A DNA stretch of 17,870 nt from Clostridium sp. CAG:1024 (GCA_000432015.1 HF985526.1:1-17870), one strand, 5' to 3'; positions 7,130-14,614 are shown, counted from the first letter of the stretch. Translations and numbers: made by a program. Notes: a model not told the origin generated them from the sequence alone.

Positions 7130-8085
7130 AGGACGGACAGGGCCGGACAATCGACTATCTTCGCATTTCTGTCACCGATCGCTGCGACCTGCGCTGCGTG
7201 TATTGCATGCCGGAGTGCGGTGTTCCATCGCTCTCGCACGAAACGGTTCTGCGGTACGAGGAGATTCTTCGCCTTGCCCGCATTTTTGCCGTGCTCGGCA
7301 TTCGCAAGATCCGCCTGACAGGCGGGGAGCCGCTTACAAGGAAGGGGCTTGCGCAGCTCATTGCCGCGCTATCCACGGTTTCCGGGATTGAGACGATCGC
7401 TATGACGACCAACGGGATGCTGCTTTCCGACATGCTGCCGCAGCTGTTGGACGCCGGTCTTTCTTCCGTAAACATCAGCTTGGACACGCTAGACGAGGCC
7501 GTTTTTACAGCGATCACGCGGCGCAGCGGTCTCAAGCGGGTGCTCGACGCGATCGATCGTGCGGCAGCCGTGCCGACGTTTGGCGTAAAACTCAACTGCG
7601 TGCCGACAGAGCTGAACCGAAACGGCATTCCGGCACTCACGGCATATGCTGCCGAACGAAGCCTTCCGCTTCGCTTTATTGAGCTGATGCCCATCGGTGA
7701 AGGACGAAATATCCGAGGTTTGTGTGAGGCGGAGGTCTCGGACATTTTGGAAAACGCGTTTGGCCCGCTCTCTCCCATCGTCCCGGAAGCCCCGGATAAG
7801 TGCCGGCGATTTCTTCTGCCGGGCGGCGGCGAGATCGGCTTTATCAGTCCGATGAGCCACAAGTTCTGCGCGCAGTGCAGCCGTATTCGCCTGACGGCGG
7901 ACGGGAAGCTCAAGACCTGCCTGCAATACGATGTGGGCGCGGATCTGCGCGCTTTGCTCTCGGAAGACGACGCCAGCATTTCCGAGGCTATCGCGCAGGC
8001 AATTCTTCACAAGCCGCTCTGTCACCATTTTGGAGAGGCGGCGTCGCATACCGACACAAGAAAAATGTTTGAAATCGGAGGCTAA
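7126..8085 (+). CDS. moaA: GTP 3',8-cyclase (radical SAM)
   Basis: MoaA is the radical S-adenosylmethionine enzyme that rearranges GTP in the first step of molybdenum cofactor synthesis. The 319-residue protein has the N-terminal 4Fe-4S motif C20, C24, C27 (CDLRCVYC), the SAM-binding GGEP (LTGGEPL), and the C-terminal second cluster ligands C248, C251 and C265 (FCAQCSRIRL...C). It ends in the conserved double glycine needed for activity. All essential residues are present, so the enzyme should be functional and oxygen sensitive. Its ATG is inside the end of moaC (4-base overlap), and its last codons hold the ribosome binding site (GGAGG, 8077-8081) of the next gene. Confidence 0.97.
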   Translation: MKDGQGRTIDYLRISVTDRCDLRCVYCMPECGVPSLSHETVLRYEEILRLARIFAVLGIRKIRLTGGEPLTRKGLAQLIAALSTVSGIETIAMTTNGMLLSDMLPQLLDAGLSSVNISLDTLDEAVFTAITRRSGLKRVLDAIDRAAAVPTFGVKLNCVPTELNRNGIPALTAYAAERSLPLRFIELMPIGEGRNIRGLCEAEVSDILENAFGPLSPIVPEAPDKCRRFLLPGGGEIGFISPMSHKFCAQCSRIRLTADGKLKTCLQYDVGADLRALLSEDDASISEAIAQAILHKPLCHHFGEAASHTDTRKMFEIGG

Positions 8086-8089
8086 CACG

Positions 8090-9019
8090 ATGGCAAAGAT
8101 TCTCGCAGTCTGCACAAGCGAAAAGAAGGGCGTCCAGAAGGTAAACGTTTCCGAGGGCCTGCTCATCGAAAACCACGGTTTGCAGGGCGACGCGCACGCC
8201 GGCAAATGGCACCGGCAAGTGAGCCTTCTGTCGGACAGCAAAATCCAAGCTTTCAATGCGCGCGGTGCAAATGTGGCATACGGCGCATTCGGCGAGAATC
8301 TCGTTGCGGATCTCGATTTCGGCAGTATGCCCGTCGGCACGCTGCTCCGTGCGGGTGAAGCACTGCTTGAGATCACACAGATCGGCAAGGCCTGCCACCA
8401 CGGGTGCGCGATTTTTCAAAAAATGGGCGACTGCATCATGCCACGCGAGGGCGTTTTTGCCCGTGTTCTGCGCGGCGGTACGGTCAAGGTGGGCGATGTG
8501 ATCGAAATCGTACCTCGCGTGGGTAAGCGCCCCTATCAGGCCGCAGTCATCACACTCTCCGATAAAGGTGCGCGCGGCGAGCGCGAGGATCTTTCCGGCC
8601 CTGCGATCGTTGACCGTCTCAAAGCGGCCGGTTACGAAATTGCCGAAACGCTGCTGCTGCCGGACGGCGAACAGCCGCTCAAAGCGGAGCTGATGCGGCT
8701 TGCGGATCAGCGTCAGATCGACCTCATTCTGACGACGGGCGGCACGGGCTTCACAGCGCGGGACGTCACGCCGGAAGCGACGCTCGCCGTTGCCGACAAA
8801 CTGGTCCCCGGCATTCCCGAAGCCATGCGCGCTTACTCCATGCGGATCACGCCGCGCGCCATGCTTACGAGAAGCGTCTGCGTAATTCGAAAGAAGAGTC
8901 TCATCCTGAACCTGCCCGGCAGTCCCAAGGCCGTTTCCGAGAGCCTTGATGCGGTGCTCGACACTTTCCCGCACGCGCTCGACATGCTGCGCGGTTCGTC
9001 CGGAGACTGCGCAAGATAG
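8090..9019 (+). CDS. MOSC domain / MogA-type molybdopterin adenylyltransferase fusion
   Basis: This 309-residue protein joins two domains. Residues 1 to about 145 form a MOSC domain: the GLQGDAHAG and FGENL patterns precede GKACHHGC, then GDCIMPREGVFARVL, with cysteines in the positions expected for MOSC sulfur or cofactor handling. From residue 148 a MogA/MoaB-type domain begins (AAVITLSDKGARGEREDLSG), with the pterin-binding motif TTGGTGFTARDVTPE at 215-229 and LPGSPKAV near the end. The second domain would adenylylate molybdopterin before metal insertion; the first may deliver or accept sulfur at the cofactor. The start at 8090 is supported by GGAGG 8 bases upstream and by homology beginning at once. 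It sits 4 bases after moaA. Such fusions occur in other Clostridia. Confidence 0.93.
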   Translation: MAKILAVCTSEKKGVQKVNVSEGLLIENHGLQGDAHAGKWHRQVSLLSDSKIQAFNARGANVAYGAFGENLVADLDFGSMPVGTLLRAGEALLEITQIGKACHHGCAIFQKMGDCIMPREGVFARVLRGGTVKVGDVIEIVPRVGKRPYQAAVITLSDKGARGEREDLSGPAIVDRLKAAGYEIAETLLLPDGEQPLKAELMRLADQRQIDLILTTGGTGFTARDVTPEATLAVADKLVPGIPEAMRAYSMRITPRAMLTRSVCVIRKKSLILNLPGSPKAVSESLDAVLDTFPHALDMLRGSSGDCAR

Positions 9020-9068
9020 CCCATGCTCTTGATTCTTCTGCACAAAGCGTGTAAATCCACGTTTTGAA

Positions 9069-9090
9069 TATACTTTGCTTAAGTGCAAAG
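9069..9090 (+). promoter_or_regulatory. putative modA promoter -10 and overlapping operator-like palindrome
   Basis: TATACT (9069-9074) could be a -10 box, but no good -35 is seen 17 bases before it. Overlapping and just downstream is a perfect inverted repeat, CTTTGC (9073-9078) and GCAAAG (9085-9090), around a 6-base spacer that itself continues the symmetry (CTTAAG). It covers the predicted transcription start and lies directly before the modA ribosome site (AAGGAG, 9092-9097), a classic place for a repressor. It does not match the ModE consensus known from Escherichia coli. Confidence 0.45.
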
Positions 9091-9104
9091 GAAGGAGAAC
9101 CCCA

Positions 9105-10007
9105 ATGAAAAAACTGTTTGCCATTCTCATGGCAGCGCTGCTGGCGTTCACGATGTTCGCCTGCACCGCAAAGACCTCCGAGCCCACGCTCGAAGGGCCC
9201 GCTGTTACCGACGCGCCCGCTGCGGAACCGACCGCCGAGCCGGAGACCTCCGCAGATCCGGAAGCGGAGCCTGTCGAGCTGATCGTTTTCGGCGCGGCTT
9301 CCATGACGGAAACGCTCACGCAGATCGCCGAGCTCTACAAGGCCATTGCACCGAACGTTGCGCTGACCTTCAACTTCGACTCCTCCGGCACGCTCAAAAC
9401 CCAGATCCAGGAGGGCGCGGACTGCGACCTGTTCATCTCCGCCGGTCAGAAGCAGATGAATCAGCTCGATATCACTGCAAAGCCCGAAGTCAATGCCGAC
9501 GGTCTGGATTTTGTTCTGGAAGGCTCCCGCATCAACCTGCTGGAAAACCGCGTCACCCTGTGCGTCGCGGAGGGCAACGATAAGGGAATCGACAGCTTCG
9601 AGACCCTTGCCGAGAAGCTGAAGAACGGCGAAGTCCTGATGGCCATGGGCAACAGCGACGTTCCCGTCGGTCAGTACACGCAGAAGATCCTCGCGTACTT
9701 CAATCTTGACGAAGAAGCGCTTGCAAAAGCCGGCGCCATCACCTACGGTACGAACGTCAAGGAAGTCACCACGCAGGTCAAAGCGTCCAGCGTTGACTGC
9801 GGTGTCGTATACTGCACCGACGCCTATAGCGCAGGTCTGACCCCCGTCGCCTATGCGACCGCGGAGATGTGCGGACAGGTCATCTATCCTGCTGCTGTGC
9901 TGAAGGTCAGCAAGCATCCGGAAGCCGCGCAGGCGTTTCTCGATTACCTGACCACGCCGGAAGCCATGGCCGTGTTTGAGGCCGTCGGCTTTGCGCCGGT
10001 CGCATAA
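9105..10007 (+). CDS. modA: molybdate ABC transporter, substrate-binding lipoprotein
   Basis: ModA binds molybdate (or tungstate) outside the membrane and hands it to ModB. The 300-residue product starts with a lipoprotein signal (MKKLFAILMAALLAF then TMFAC, with C20 as the lipid-anchored residue). It is followed by a flexible Pro/Glu/Ala-rich tether to about residue 48. The mature domain has the ModA signature FGAASMTETLTQ, then FNFDSSGTLKTQIQEGADCD, which supply the serine ligands of the oxyanion, and ends with the usual LDYLTTPEA repeat-like segment. AAGGAG lies 7 bases before the ATG. The resemblance is to ModA rather than the WtpA or TupA tungstate binders, but sequence alone cannot exclude tungstate. 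It opens the modABC set, 85 bases behind the Moco genes. Confidence 0.94.
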   Translation: MKKLFAILMAALLAFTMFACTAKTSEPTLEGPAVTDAPAAEPTAEPETSADPEAEPVELIVFGAASMTETLTQIAELYKAIAPNVALTFNFDSSGTLKTQIQEGADCDLFISAGQKQMNQLDITAKPEVNADGLDFVLEGSRINLLENRVTLCVAEGNDKGIDSFETLAEKLKNGEVLMAMGNSDVPVGQYTQKILAYFNLDEEALAKAGAITYGTNVKEVTTQVKASSVDCGVVYCTDAYSAGLTPVAYATAEMCGQVIYPAAVLKVSKHPEAAQAFLDYLTTPEAMAVFEAVGFAPVA

Positions 10008-10080
10008 AGCGCACATTGATCGGGGCGGAGGGATAACCACTGCCCCATTCCTCTCACATATCGGATCGGAGATTATACGG

Positions 10081-10749
10081 ATGGACTGGTATCCGCTTTA
10101 CAATTCTCTGCGCATCGCTGCGATCAGCTGTGTGCTTGTATTTTTTACAGGCGTTTTCGCCGCCTACTACGTTGCAAAGCTGCCGCGGGCGATCAAGGGC
10201 ATTCTTGACGTTGTTTTAACGCTCCCCATGGTATTGCCGCCCACGGTCGTCGGATATTTTATTCTGCTCGTCTTTGGCGTCAAGCGCCCGATCGGCGCAT
10301 TTTTGCTGCAATACGGGATTAAATTCGCCATGACATGGTACGGCGGCATCCTCACCGCTGCGGTCGTGGCCTTTCCTCTCATGTACCGCACGGCCCGCGG
10401 TGCGTTTGAGAGCTTTGACAATACGCTTGCATATTCCGGGCAAACGCTTGGCCTTTCCAATACTTACATCTTCTGGCGCATCCGTATGCCGTACTGCCGT
10501 CAGGGCATCCTTGCCGGTACCGTACTGGCCTTTGCCCGTGCGCTCGGCGAGTACGGTGCGACCAGCATGCTCATCGGTTATACGCCCGGCCGCACGGCGA
10601 CCATTTCCACCACCGTTTACCAGCTGTGGCGCACAAACGATGAAGCGGGTGCATTTTTCTGGGTCATGATCAATCTCGCGATCTCCACGGTCGTACTGCT
10701 CGCGGTCAACCTTCTCGAAAGAAAACAGGGAAAGGAGACGCGCGCATGA
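10081..10749 (+). CDS. modB: molybdate ABC transporter permease
   Basis: This is a 222-residue inner-membrane permease with about five hydrophobic segments. It has the ModB hallmark LPMVLPPTVVGYFILLVFG (about residues 48-66) and the ATPase-coupling EAA-type loop ending ARALGEYGATSMLIGYTPGR. It forms the channel for molybdate driven by ModC. The start at 10081 is preceded by GGAGA 9 bases upstream; an in-frame upstream extension to 9976 would overlap modA and is not transporter-like. The 73-base gap after modA contains a short GC-rich inverted repeat (GGGGC 10022-10026 with GCCCC 10042-10046), which could stabilise or separate the modA message. The stop overlaps the modC start by 4 bases. Confidence 0.94.
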   Translation: MDWYPLYNSLRIAAISCVLVFFTGVFAAYYVAKLPRAIKGILDVVLTLPMVLPPTVVGYFILLVFGVKRPIGAFLLQYGIKFAMTWYGGILTAAVVAFPLMYRTARGAFESFDNTLAYSGQTLGLSNTYIFWRIRMPYCRQGILAGTVLAFARALGEYGATSMLIGYTPGRTATISTTVYQLWRTNDEAGAFFWVMINLAISTVVLLAVNLLERKQGKETRA

Positions 10750-11813
10750 AGCTTGTCGTTGATATTCAAAAATCGCTCGGTGGCTTTCGCTTGGAAACCG
10801 CCTTTACCGCCGAGGACGGCGTGACCGGCCTGCTTGGGGCGTCCGGCTGCGGAAAAAGCATGGCGCTCAAATGCATTGCTGGCGTTGTAACGCCGGACGA
10901 GGGGCATATTTCTCTTGACGGCGTGACCCTGTTCGACAGCGCGAAACACATCAATCTGCGCCCGCAGCAGCGGCACGTTGGGTATCTATTTCAAAACTAC
11001 GCCCTGTTTCCCAATATGACGGTGCAGCAGAACATTCTGACGGGGCTGCGTCACGAAAATGCCCAAGCCGTGCGCGCATCTGCCTACGCGGAGGCTATCC
11101 GGCTCTTCGGCCTCTCAGGGCTCGAGAAACGCCGTCCCTCTCAACTCTCCGGCGGGCAGCAGCAACGTGTCGCGCTCGCCCGCATCCTTGTAAACCGGCC
11201 ACAGCTGCTCATGCTCGACGAGCCGTTTTCCGCGCTGGATACACATTTAAGGGAAAAGCTCCAGCTGGAGATGAAAGATCTGCTCGCTACCTACGGTGGC
11301 CCCGCGCTCATGGTCACGCACAGCCGCGACGAGGCCTATCGCCTATGCAGCCGCATCGCTTTGATGGAGAACGGGACGCTCTTAACGCTGCGTCCCACAA
11401 AGCGGCTGTTTGCGGATCCCGGCACATCCGCCGCCGCGCGCATGACAGGCTGCAAGAACATTTCCCGTGCGGAAAAGCGCGGTGAACACGAGCTCTTTGC
11501 AACCGACTGGGGCGTAACGTTCAAAACCGCTCAGCCTTTGCGTGACGGATTGACGGGCGTTGGCATTCGTGCGCATTACTTCAACGAGCGCGCTGCCGAG
11601 AATCGGTACCCCATAATGCTCGAGGAGATACTTGAAGAACCGTTTGAGTTCACGATTCCTTTTCGGTATGCGGGACAGTCCAAAGATACGCCTTCGCTGT
11701 GGTGGCGATTGCCGAAAGAACAGCGGCCAAACCTGGCTGAGTGCACGCTGGGCGTTGCTCCGGCAAACGTGCTTCCGCTCTATGATGGCTGCCCGTATCC
11801 GAATAACGTCTGA
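10746..11813 (+). CDS. modC: molybdate ABC transporter ATP-binding protein
   Basis: This 355-residue ATPase energises molybdate import. The nucleotide-binding domain is complete: Walker A GASGCGKS (31-38), Q-loop in YLFQNYALFPNMTV, signature LSGGQQQR (134-141), Walker B LLMLDEP (154-160) and the switch histidine in VTHSRDEA. The last roughly 130 residues form a C-terminal regulatory region in the place of the TOBE/mop domain of ModC; its sequence (GIRAHYF, then a divergent stretch) is only weakly like the molybdate-binding fold. The ATG is inside the modB stop (ATGA), so the transporter subunits are translationally coupled. The gene order ModA-ModB-ModC fixes the identification against other ABC importers. 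Confidence 0.93.
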   Translation: MKLVVDIQKSLGGFRLETAFTAEDGVTGLLGASGCGKSMALKCIAGVVTPDEGHISLDGVTLFDSAKHINLRPQQRHVGYLFQNYALFPNMTVQQNILTGLRHENAQAVRASAYAEAIRLFGLSGLEKRRPSQLSGGQQQRVALARILVNRPQLLMLDEPFSALDTHLREKLQLEMKDLLATYGGPALMVTHSRDEAYRLCSRIALMENGTLLTLRPTKRLFADPGTSAAARMTGCKNISRAEKRGEHELFATDWGVTFKTAQPLRDGLTGVGIRAHYFNERAAENRYPIMLEEILEEPFEFTIPFRYAGQSKDTPSLWWRLPKEQRPNLAECTLGVAPANVLPLYDGCPYPNNV

Positions 11814-11831
11814 TCAGAAAGGATCTGCTTT

Positions 11832-12398
11832 ATGAACGACCGCGTGCTATTACACTGCTGCTGTGCGCCCTGCTCTCTGTCCTGCGTCGATCCTCTGCTT
11901 ACAGAGGGGATCACGCCCGTGGCATACTGGTACAATCCCAACATTCACCCATTCAAGGAGTACGAAGCGCGCCGCGACTGTCTGATCGAATATATGCAGA
12001 AGATCGGTTTAGAACTGCATATCGATGAATGCTACGGTTTGCGCACCTTTGTACAGGCCGTTGCCGATGACATTTCGCATCGCTGCACCTACTGCTATAC
12101 ACATCGGATCGAGCAGGCGGCACGCTATGCCAAGGCGCACGGATTCTCCGCGTTCACGACAACTCTGCTGGCGAGTACATATCAGGCGCACGACCTGATC
12201 GCCGCCGCCGGAGAGAAGGCTGCAAAGGAATACGGCGTACCGTTCCTTTACAGGGATTTTCGTCCGAATTTCCGGCAAGGAAACCAACGCGCGCGCGAGC
12301 TCGGCCTCTATATGCAAAAATACTGCGGCTGCATTTTTTCCGAAGAGGACCGCTATGCAAAGCAGATACAGCGTGACAGGGCAAAATTCTCGGAGTGA
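11832..12398 (+). CDS. queH: epoxyqueuosine reductase QueH
   Basis: QueH performs the last step of queuosine tRNA modification, reducing epoxyqueuosine to queuosine in the anticodon wobble position, and replaces the cobalamin-dependent QueG in many anaerobes. The 188-residue length fits the family. Its cysteine pattern is complete: HCCCAPCS at residues 8-15, C85 and C88 in RCTYCYTHR, and C165 and C167 in YCGCIFSE. These hold the 4Fe-4S cluster and an additional metal site. AAAGGAT lies 8 bases before the ATG, and the gene follows modC by 18 bases with no terminator between, so it is likely read through from the molybdate genes although its job is unrelated. The terminator at 12416-12452 follows. 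Confidence 0.94.
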   Translation: MNDRVLLHCCCAPCSLSCVDPLLTEGITPVAYWYNPNIHPFKEYEARRDCLIEYMQKIGLELHIDECYGLRTFVQAVADDISHRCTYCYTHRIEQAARYAKAHGFSAFTTTLLASTYQAHDLIAAAGEKAAKEYGVPFLYRDFRPNFRQGNQRARELGLYMQKYCGCIFSEEDRYAKQIQRDRAKFSE

Positions 12399-12415
12399 TT
12401 CTCCTTCCCGGCTGT

Positions 12416-12452
12416 ACAAAAGGGCTGCTCATCTTTCGATGAGCAGCCTTTT
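12416..12452. terminator. bidirectional intrinsic terminator between queH and the coiled-coil gene
   Basis: GGCTGCTCATC (12423-12433) and GATGAGCAGCC (12438-12448) form a perfect 11-bp stem with a TTTC tetraloop. TTTT follows on the + strand, and the A-rich flank CAAAA (12417-12421) gives TTTT on the - strand. It lies between two convergent genes and can serve both. Confidence 0.9.
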
Positions 12453-12468
12453 GCGATTCGATGTTTCA

Positions 12469-13512
12469 TTAAAAGTCGTCGTCATCAAAGCCCTTACTGC
12501 GCTTATTGTTCTTCTTGTGCTTTGCAGGCTTCTTTTCTTCTTCCTCGTCGTCCCAGTCATCGTCGTCGTAATCATCGTCCTCATCGTCCTCGACCTCGAA
12601 CATCCGCTGGAAGAACCCCTTCTTTTTCGGCTTTTGCTTTTTGGTTTCCGGCTCGTAATCGTCTTCGTCGTCGTAATCGTCCGTTTCCGGCTCCTCTGCG
12701 CGGGCATTGAACTTACGGGTCATGCCGCCGTCGTTCTGACGCGGCGCAGGCTTCCGGTAGTCATAAGCCTCGTCTTCCTCGTAGTACGGTTCCTGCTCAT
12801 CGTATGCCTGCTGCGGATATGCAGGTTCCGGCTCGTGATAGGCCGGCTGCTGCGGCTGCTGATACACGGGCTTCGGCGCCGGCTCAACGGGATGATATAC
12901 CGGTGGTTCCGCATGAACGACGGGCTCGTTGAACTCCTGCTCCGGCGGTGTTACGGGTGCAGCGGGCTGGATATCCGGTGTTACACCGAGCTCTTTCCGG
13001 TTTGCACCGATCATCTCATGATACTCGCTCATATATCGCTGCAAATCGCAGAGGATCTCATCGGCATACTTTCTTGCGCCGTTGTAGATCGCGTTGGCAT
13101 TGGTCTCCGCTTCGGTCGTGATCTCCTTGGCGCGTGCGAACGCCTCTTTATAGACCTCGGACTCGCTCACGCGATTCTCAAAATCGACCTGTGCCTGGTG
13201 ATACAGGTTCTCCGCGCTTGCCTGCGCCTGACCCATAATCTGATCGGCTTCCTGCTGCGCCTGCTCGACCATGTCCTTTGCGTTTTCCCGCGCGTCGCGA
13301 ATGGTATTGTTCGCTTCCGCAAGGATGCCGGTCGCTCTGCGGATATCTTCGGGAATCGTGACCTTCAGATCGCTGAGCAGATCAAACAGGCGATCGATCT
13401 CCACGATACGCTTATTGGTCGCGCCCGCAAACTTCGTGCGCGGGCTCTCTTCAAGCTCCTGCTCGATGCGGGAAATGATGCTATAGATCTTCATGGTTTG
13501 TGCGCTGCTCAT
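12469..13512 (-). CDS. coiled-coil protein with acidic disordered tail
   Basis: This 347-residue soluble protein has no recognised catalytic motif. The first 60 residues (IYSIISRIEQELEES, then FDLLSDLKVTIPEDI) are followed by an alanine/glutamate-rich coiled coil at roughly 60-170 with heptad-like repeats (AENLYHQAQVDFENRV). This resembles the ATP-synthase-b/DivIVA-like helices that lead automatic annotation to write ATPase. Residues 178-265 are rich in Pro, Gln, Glu and Tyr. A lysine patch (KKQKPKKKG) is followed by an extremely acidic end (DDEDDDYDDDDWDDEEEE). Such a protein next to coaD is common in Clostridia; a cell-envelope or division scaffold role is only a guess. The ATG at 13512 overlaps the coaD stop (ATGA). 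A second ATG seven codons on is an alternative start. Confidence 0.85.
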   Translation of the reverse strand: MSSAQTMKIYSIISRIEQELEESPRTKFAGATNKRIVEIDRLFDLLSDLKVTIPEDIRRATGILAEANNTIRDARENAKDMVEQAQQEADQIMGQAQASAENLYHQAQVDFENRVSESEVYKEAFARAKEITTEAETNANAIYNGARKYADEILCDLQRYMSEYHEMIGANRKELGVTPDIQPAAPVTPPEQEFNEPVVHAEPPVYHPVEPAPKPVYQQPQQPAYHEPEPAYPQQAYDEQEPYYEEDEAYDYRKPAPRQNDGGMTRKFNARAEEPETDDYDDEDDYEPETKKQKPKKKGFFQRMFEVEDDEDDDYDDDDWDDEEEEKKPAKHKKNNKRSKGFDDDDF

Positions 13513-13997
13513 CGACTCATCAACCTCTCTCTAATCATTTTAATATTACACTCCGGAACAAGTCCCTGAATGTTTCCGCCAAGCGAGCCGATCTCCTTGA
13601 TCGTGCTCGAACTCAGGAACGAATGCGCCGGGCTGGCCATGAAATACACGGTTTGAATGTCGGGATCCAAATGCCGGTTCACCGCGTCGATCTGGAATTC
13701 ATATTCAAAATCCATGATCGCGCGCAGACCGCGGATGATGTAGGACGCGCCGACTTTTTTTACATAATCTACAAGCAAGCCGTCGAAGCTTTCGACCTTT
13801 ACGTTAACAAACTCCGCTTCCGAAACCACGCGCTTGATCATATCGACCCGTTCCTTCGGCGTGAATGTCGCATGCTTTGCGGAGTTATTCAGCACTCCGA
13901 CATAGACGCAGTCAAACAACGAAACAGCGTTGCGCAGAACATCGAGATGTCCTTCCGAAAACGGATCGAAGCTGCCCGGATAGACGCAAATTCTCAC
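13509..13997 (-). CDS. coaD: phosphopantetheine adenylyltransferase
   Basis: CoaD joins ATP and 4'-phosphopantetheine to dephospho-coenzyme A, the penultimate step of coenzyme A synthesis. With a GTG start at 13997 the protein is 162 residues, the family norm, and begins (M)RICVYPGSFDPFSEGHLD. H17 in GHLD is the catalytic histidine of the nucleotidyltransferase fold, and the second ATP motif appears as SFLSSSTIKEI. A longer form starting near 14033 would run into rsmD and add residues absent from the family. The GTG start overlaps the rsmD stop (GTGA), and AAGGGA lies about 10 bases upstream. The hexamer enzyme is cytosolic and essential in most bacteria. Confidence 0.95.
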   Translation of the reverse strand: MRICVYPGSFDPFSEGHLDVLRNAVSLFDCVYVGVLNNSAKHATFTPKERVDMIKRVVSEAEFVNVKVESFDGLLVDYVKKVGASYIIRGLRAIMDFEYEFQIDAVNRHLDPDIQTVYFMASPAHSFLSSSTIKEIGSLGGNIQGLVPECNIKMIRERLMSR

Positions 13998-14554
13998 GGT
14001 TCCAAATCCCTTTCCATCATTGTGAAACAGCAATCGCCGTATGTTTTCGTTTTTCGGATGCGCATGAGTCCCGGCACGGGCGCAGGCGGAAGCTCTCTGG
14101 CGTGTTCGATCACGACAAACCCATCGTCCTGCATTAAGTCGGTCGAAAACAGCCGCACGGCTGCATCCTGCGCAGTTCCGTCCGCATACGGCGCATCCAA
14201 GAGCGCAATGTCAAAGCGCAGGCCCTCTGCGCAAAGCCGATCCAGTGCAATGCGATAGTCCGCCTGCAGGATTCGTACGCGCTCAGAAAGTCCCGTTGCG
14301 GCGGCATTCTTTTCGATACAGCGAACGCTATTCGCGTCATGATCATTCAAGACTGCCAGTTTCGCGCCCCGTGAGACCGCCTCCAATCCCAGACTGCCGG
14401 AACCGGAAAACAGATCCAACACAACACTGCCCGGCAGGTCAAACTGGATGCTCCCAAACAGCGCTTCCTTCACACGATCCAGCGTCGGCCGTGTATTCAT
14501 TCCGGGCGGCGCTTCGATTCTGCGGCCTCTTGCACTGCCCGCAATGATTCGCAT
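13994..14554 (-). CDS. rsmD: 16S rRNA (guanine-966-N2)-methyltransferase
   Basis: RsmD methylates G966 of 16S rRNA in the small subunit using S-adenosylmethionine. The 186-residue protein opens with MRIIAGSARGRRIEAPPGMN and TRPTLDRVKEALFGSI, typical of the family, and has the SAM-binding LDLFSGSGSLGLEAVSRGA. The catalytic motif IV, normally (D/N)PPY, reads D120-A-P-Y123 here: the first proline is replaced by alanine while the aspartate and aromatic residue remain. GGAGG is 5 bases before the ATG, downstream of a clear promoter. Pairing of rsmD with coaD is widespread in bacteria and supports both calls. Confidence 0.93.
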   Translation of the reverse strand: MRIIAGSARGRRIEAPPGMNTRPTLDRVKEALFGSIQFDLPGSVVLDLFSGSGSLGLEAVSRGAKLAVLNDHDANSVRCIEKNAAATGLSERVRILQADYRIALDRLCAEGLRFDIALLDAPYADGTAQDAAVRLFSTDLMQDDGFVVIEHARELPPAPVPGLMRIRKTKTYGDCCFTMMERDLEP

Positions 14555-14585
14555 TTTGACCTCCGAGCCTTAATGTAGATACTGT

Positions 14586-14614
14586 ATTATAGCATTTCCC
14601 GACACATTATACAA
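14586..14614 (-). promoter_or_regulatory. promoter of the rsmD-coaD-coiled-coil operon
   Basis: On the - strand TTGTAT (14614-14609) and TATAAT (14591-14586) are separated by 17 bases, and TGC directly before the -10 makes it an extended -10 element. The start would be near 14579, giving a leader of about 25 bases with GGAGG. Confidence 0.8.

Noticed and set aside
7988..9319. 443-codon - strand open frame opposite moaA, MOSC-MogA and modA
   Set aside because: Composition has no family resemblance, and the + strand genes have all their active-site motifs.
9976..10080. Longer modB start at 9976
   Set aside because: It would overlap the modA end, add a non-membrane basic segment not seen in permeases, and ignore the well-placed GGAGA before 10081.
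12355..13569. Long + strand open frame (404 codons) rich in Val, Leu and Ile, looking like a membrane protein
   Set aside because: It is the antisense of the acidic coiled-coil gene: GAC/GAG-rich codons on the - strand read as Val/Leu/Ile codons on the + strand. The - strand frame has a coupled start, coiled-coil structure and a terminator.
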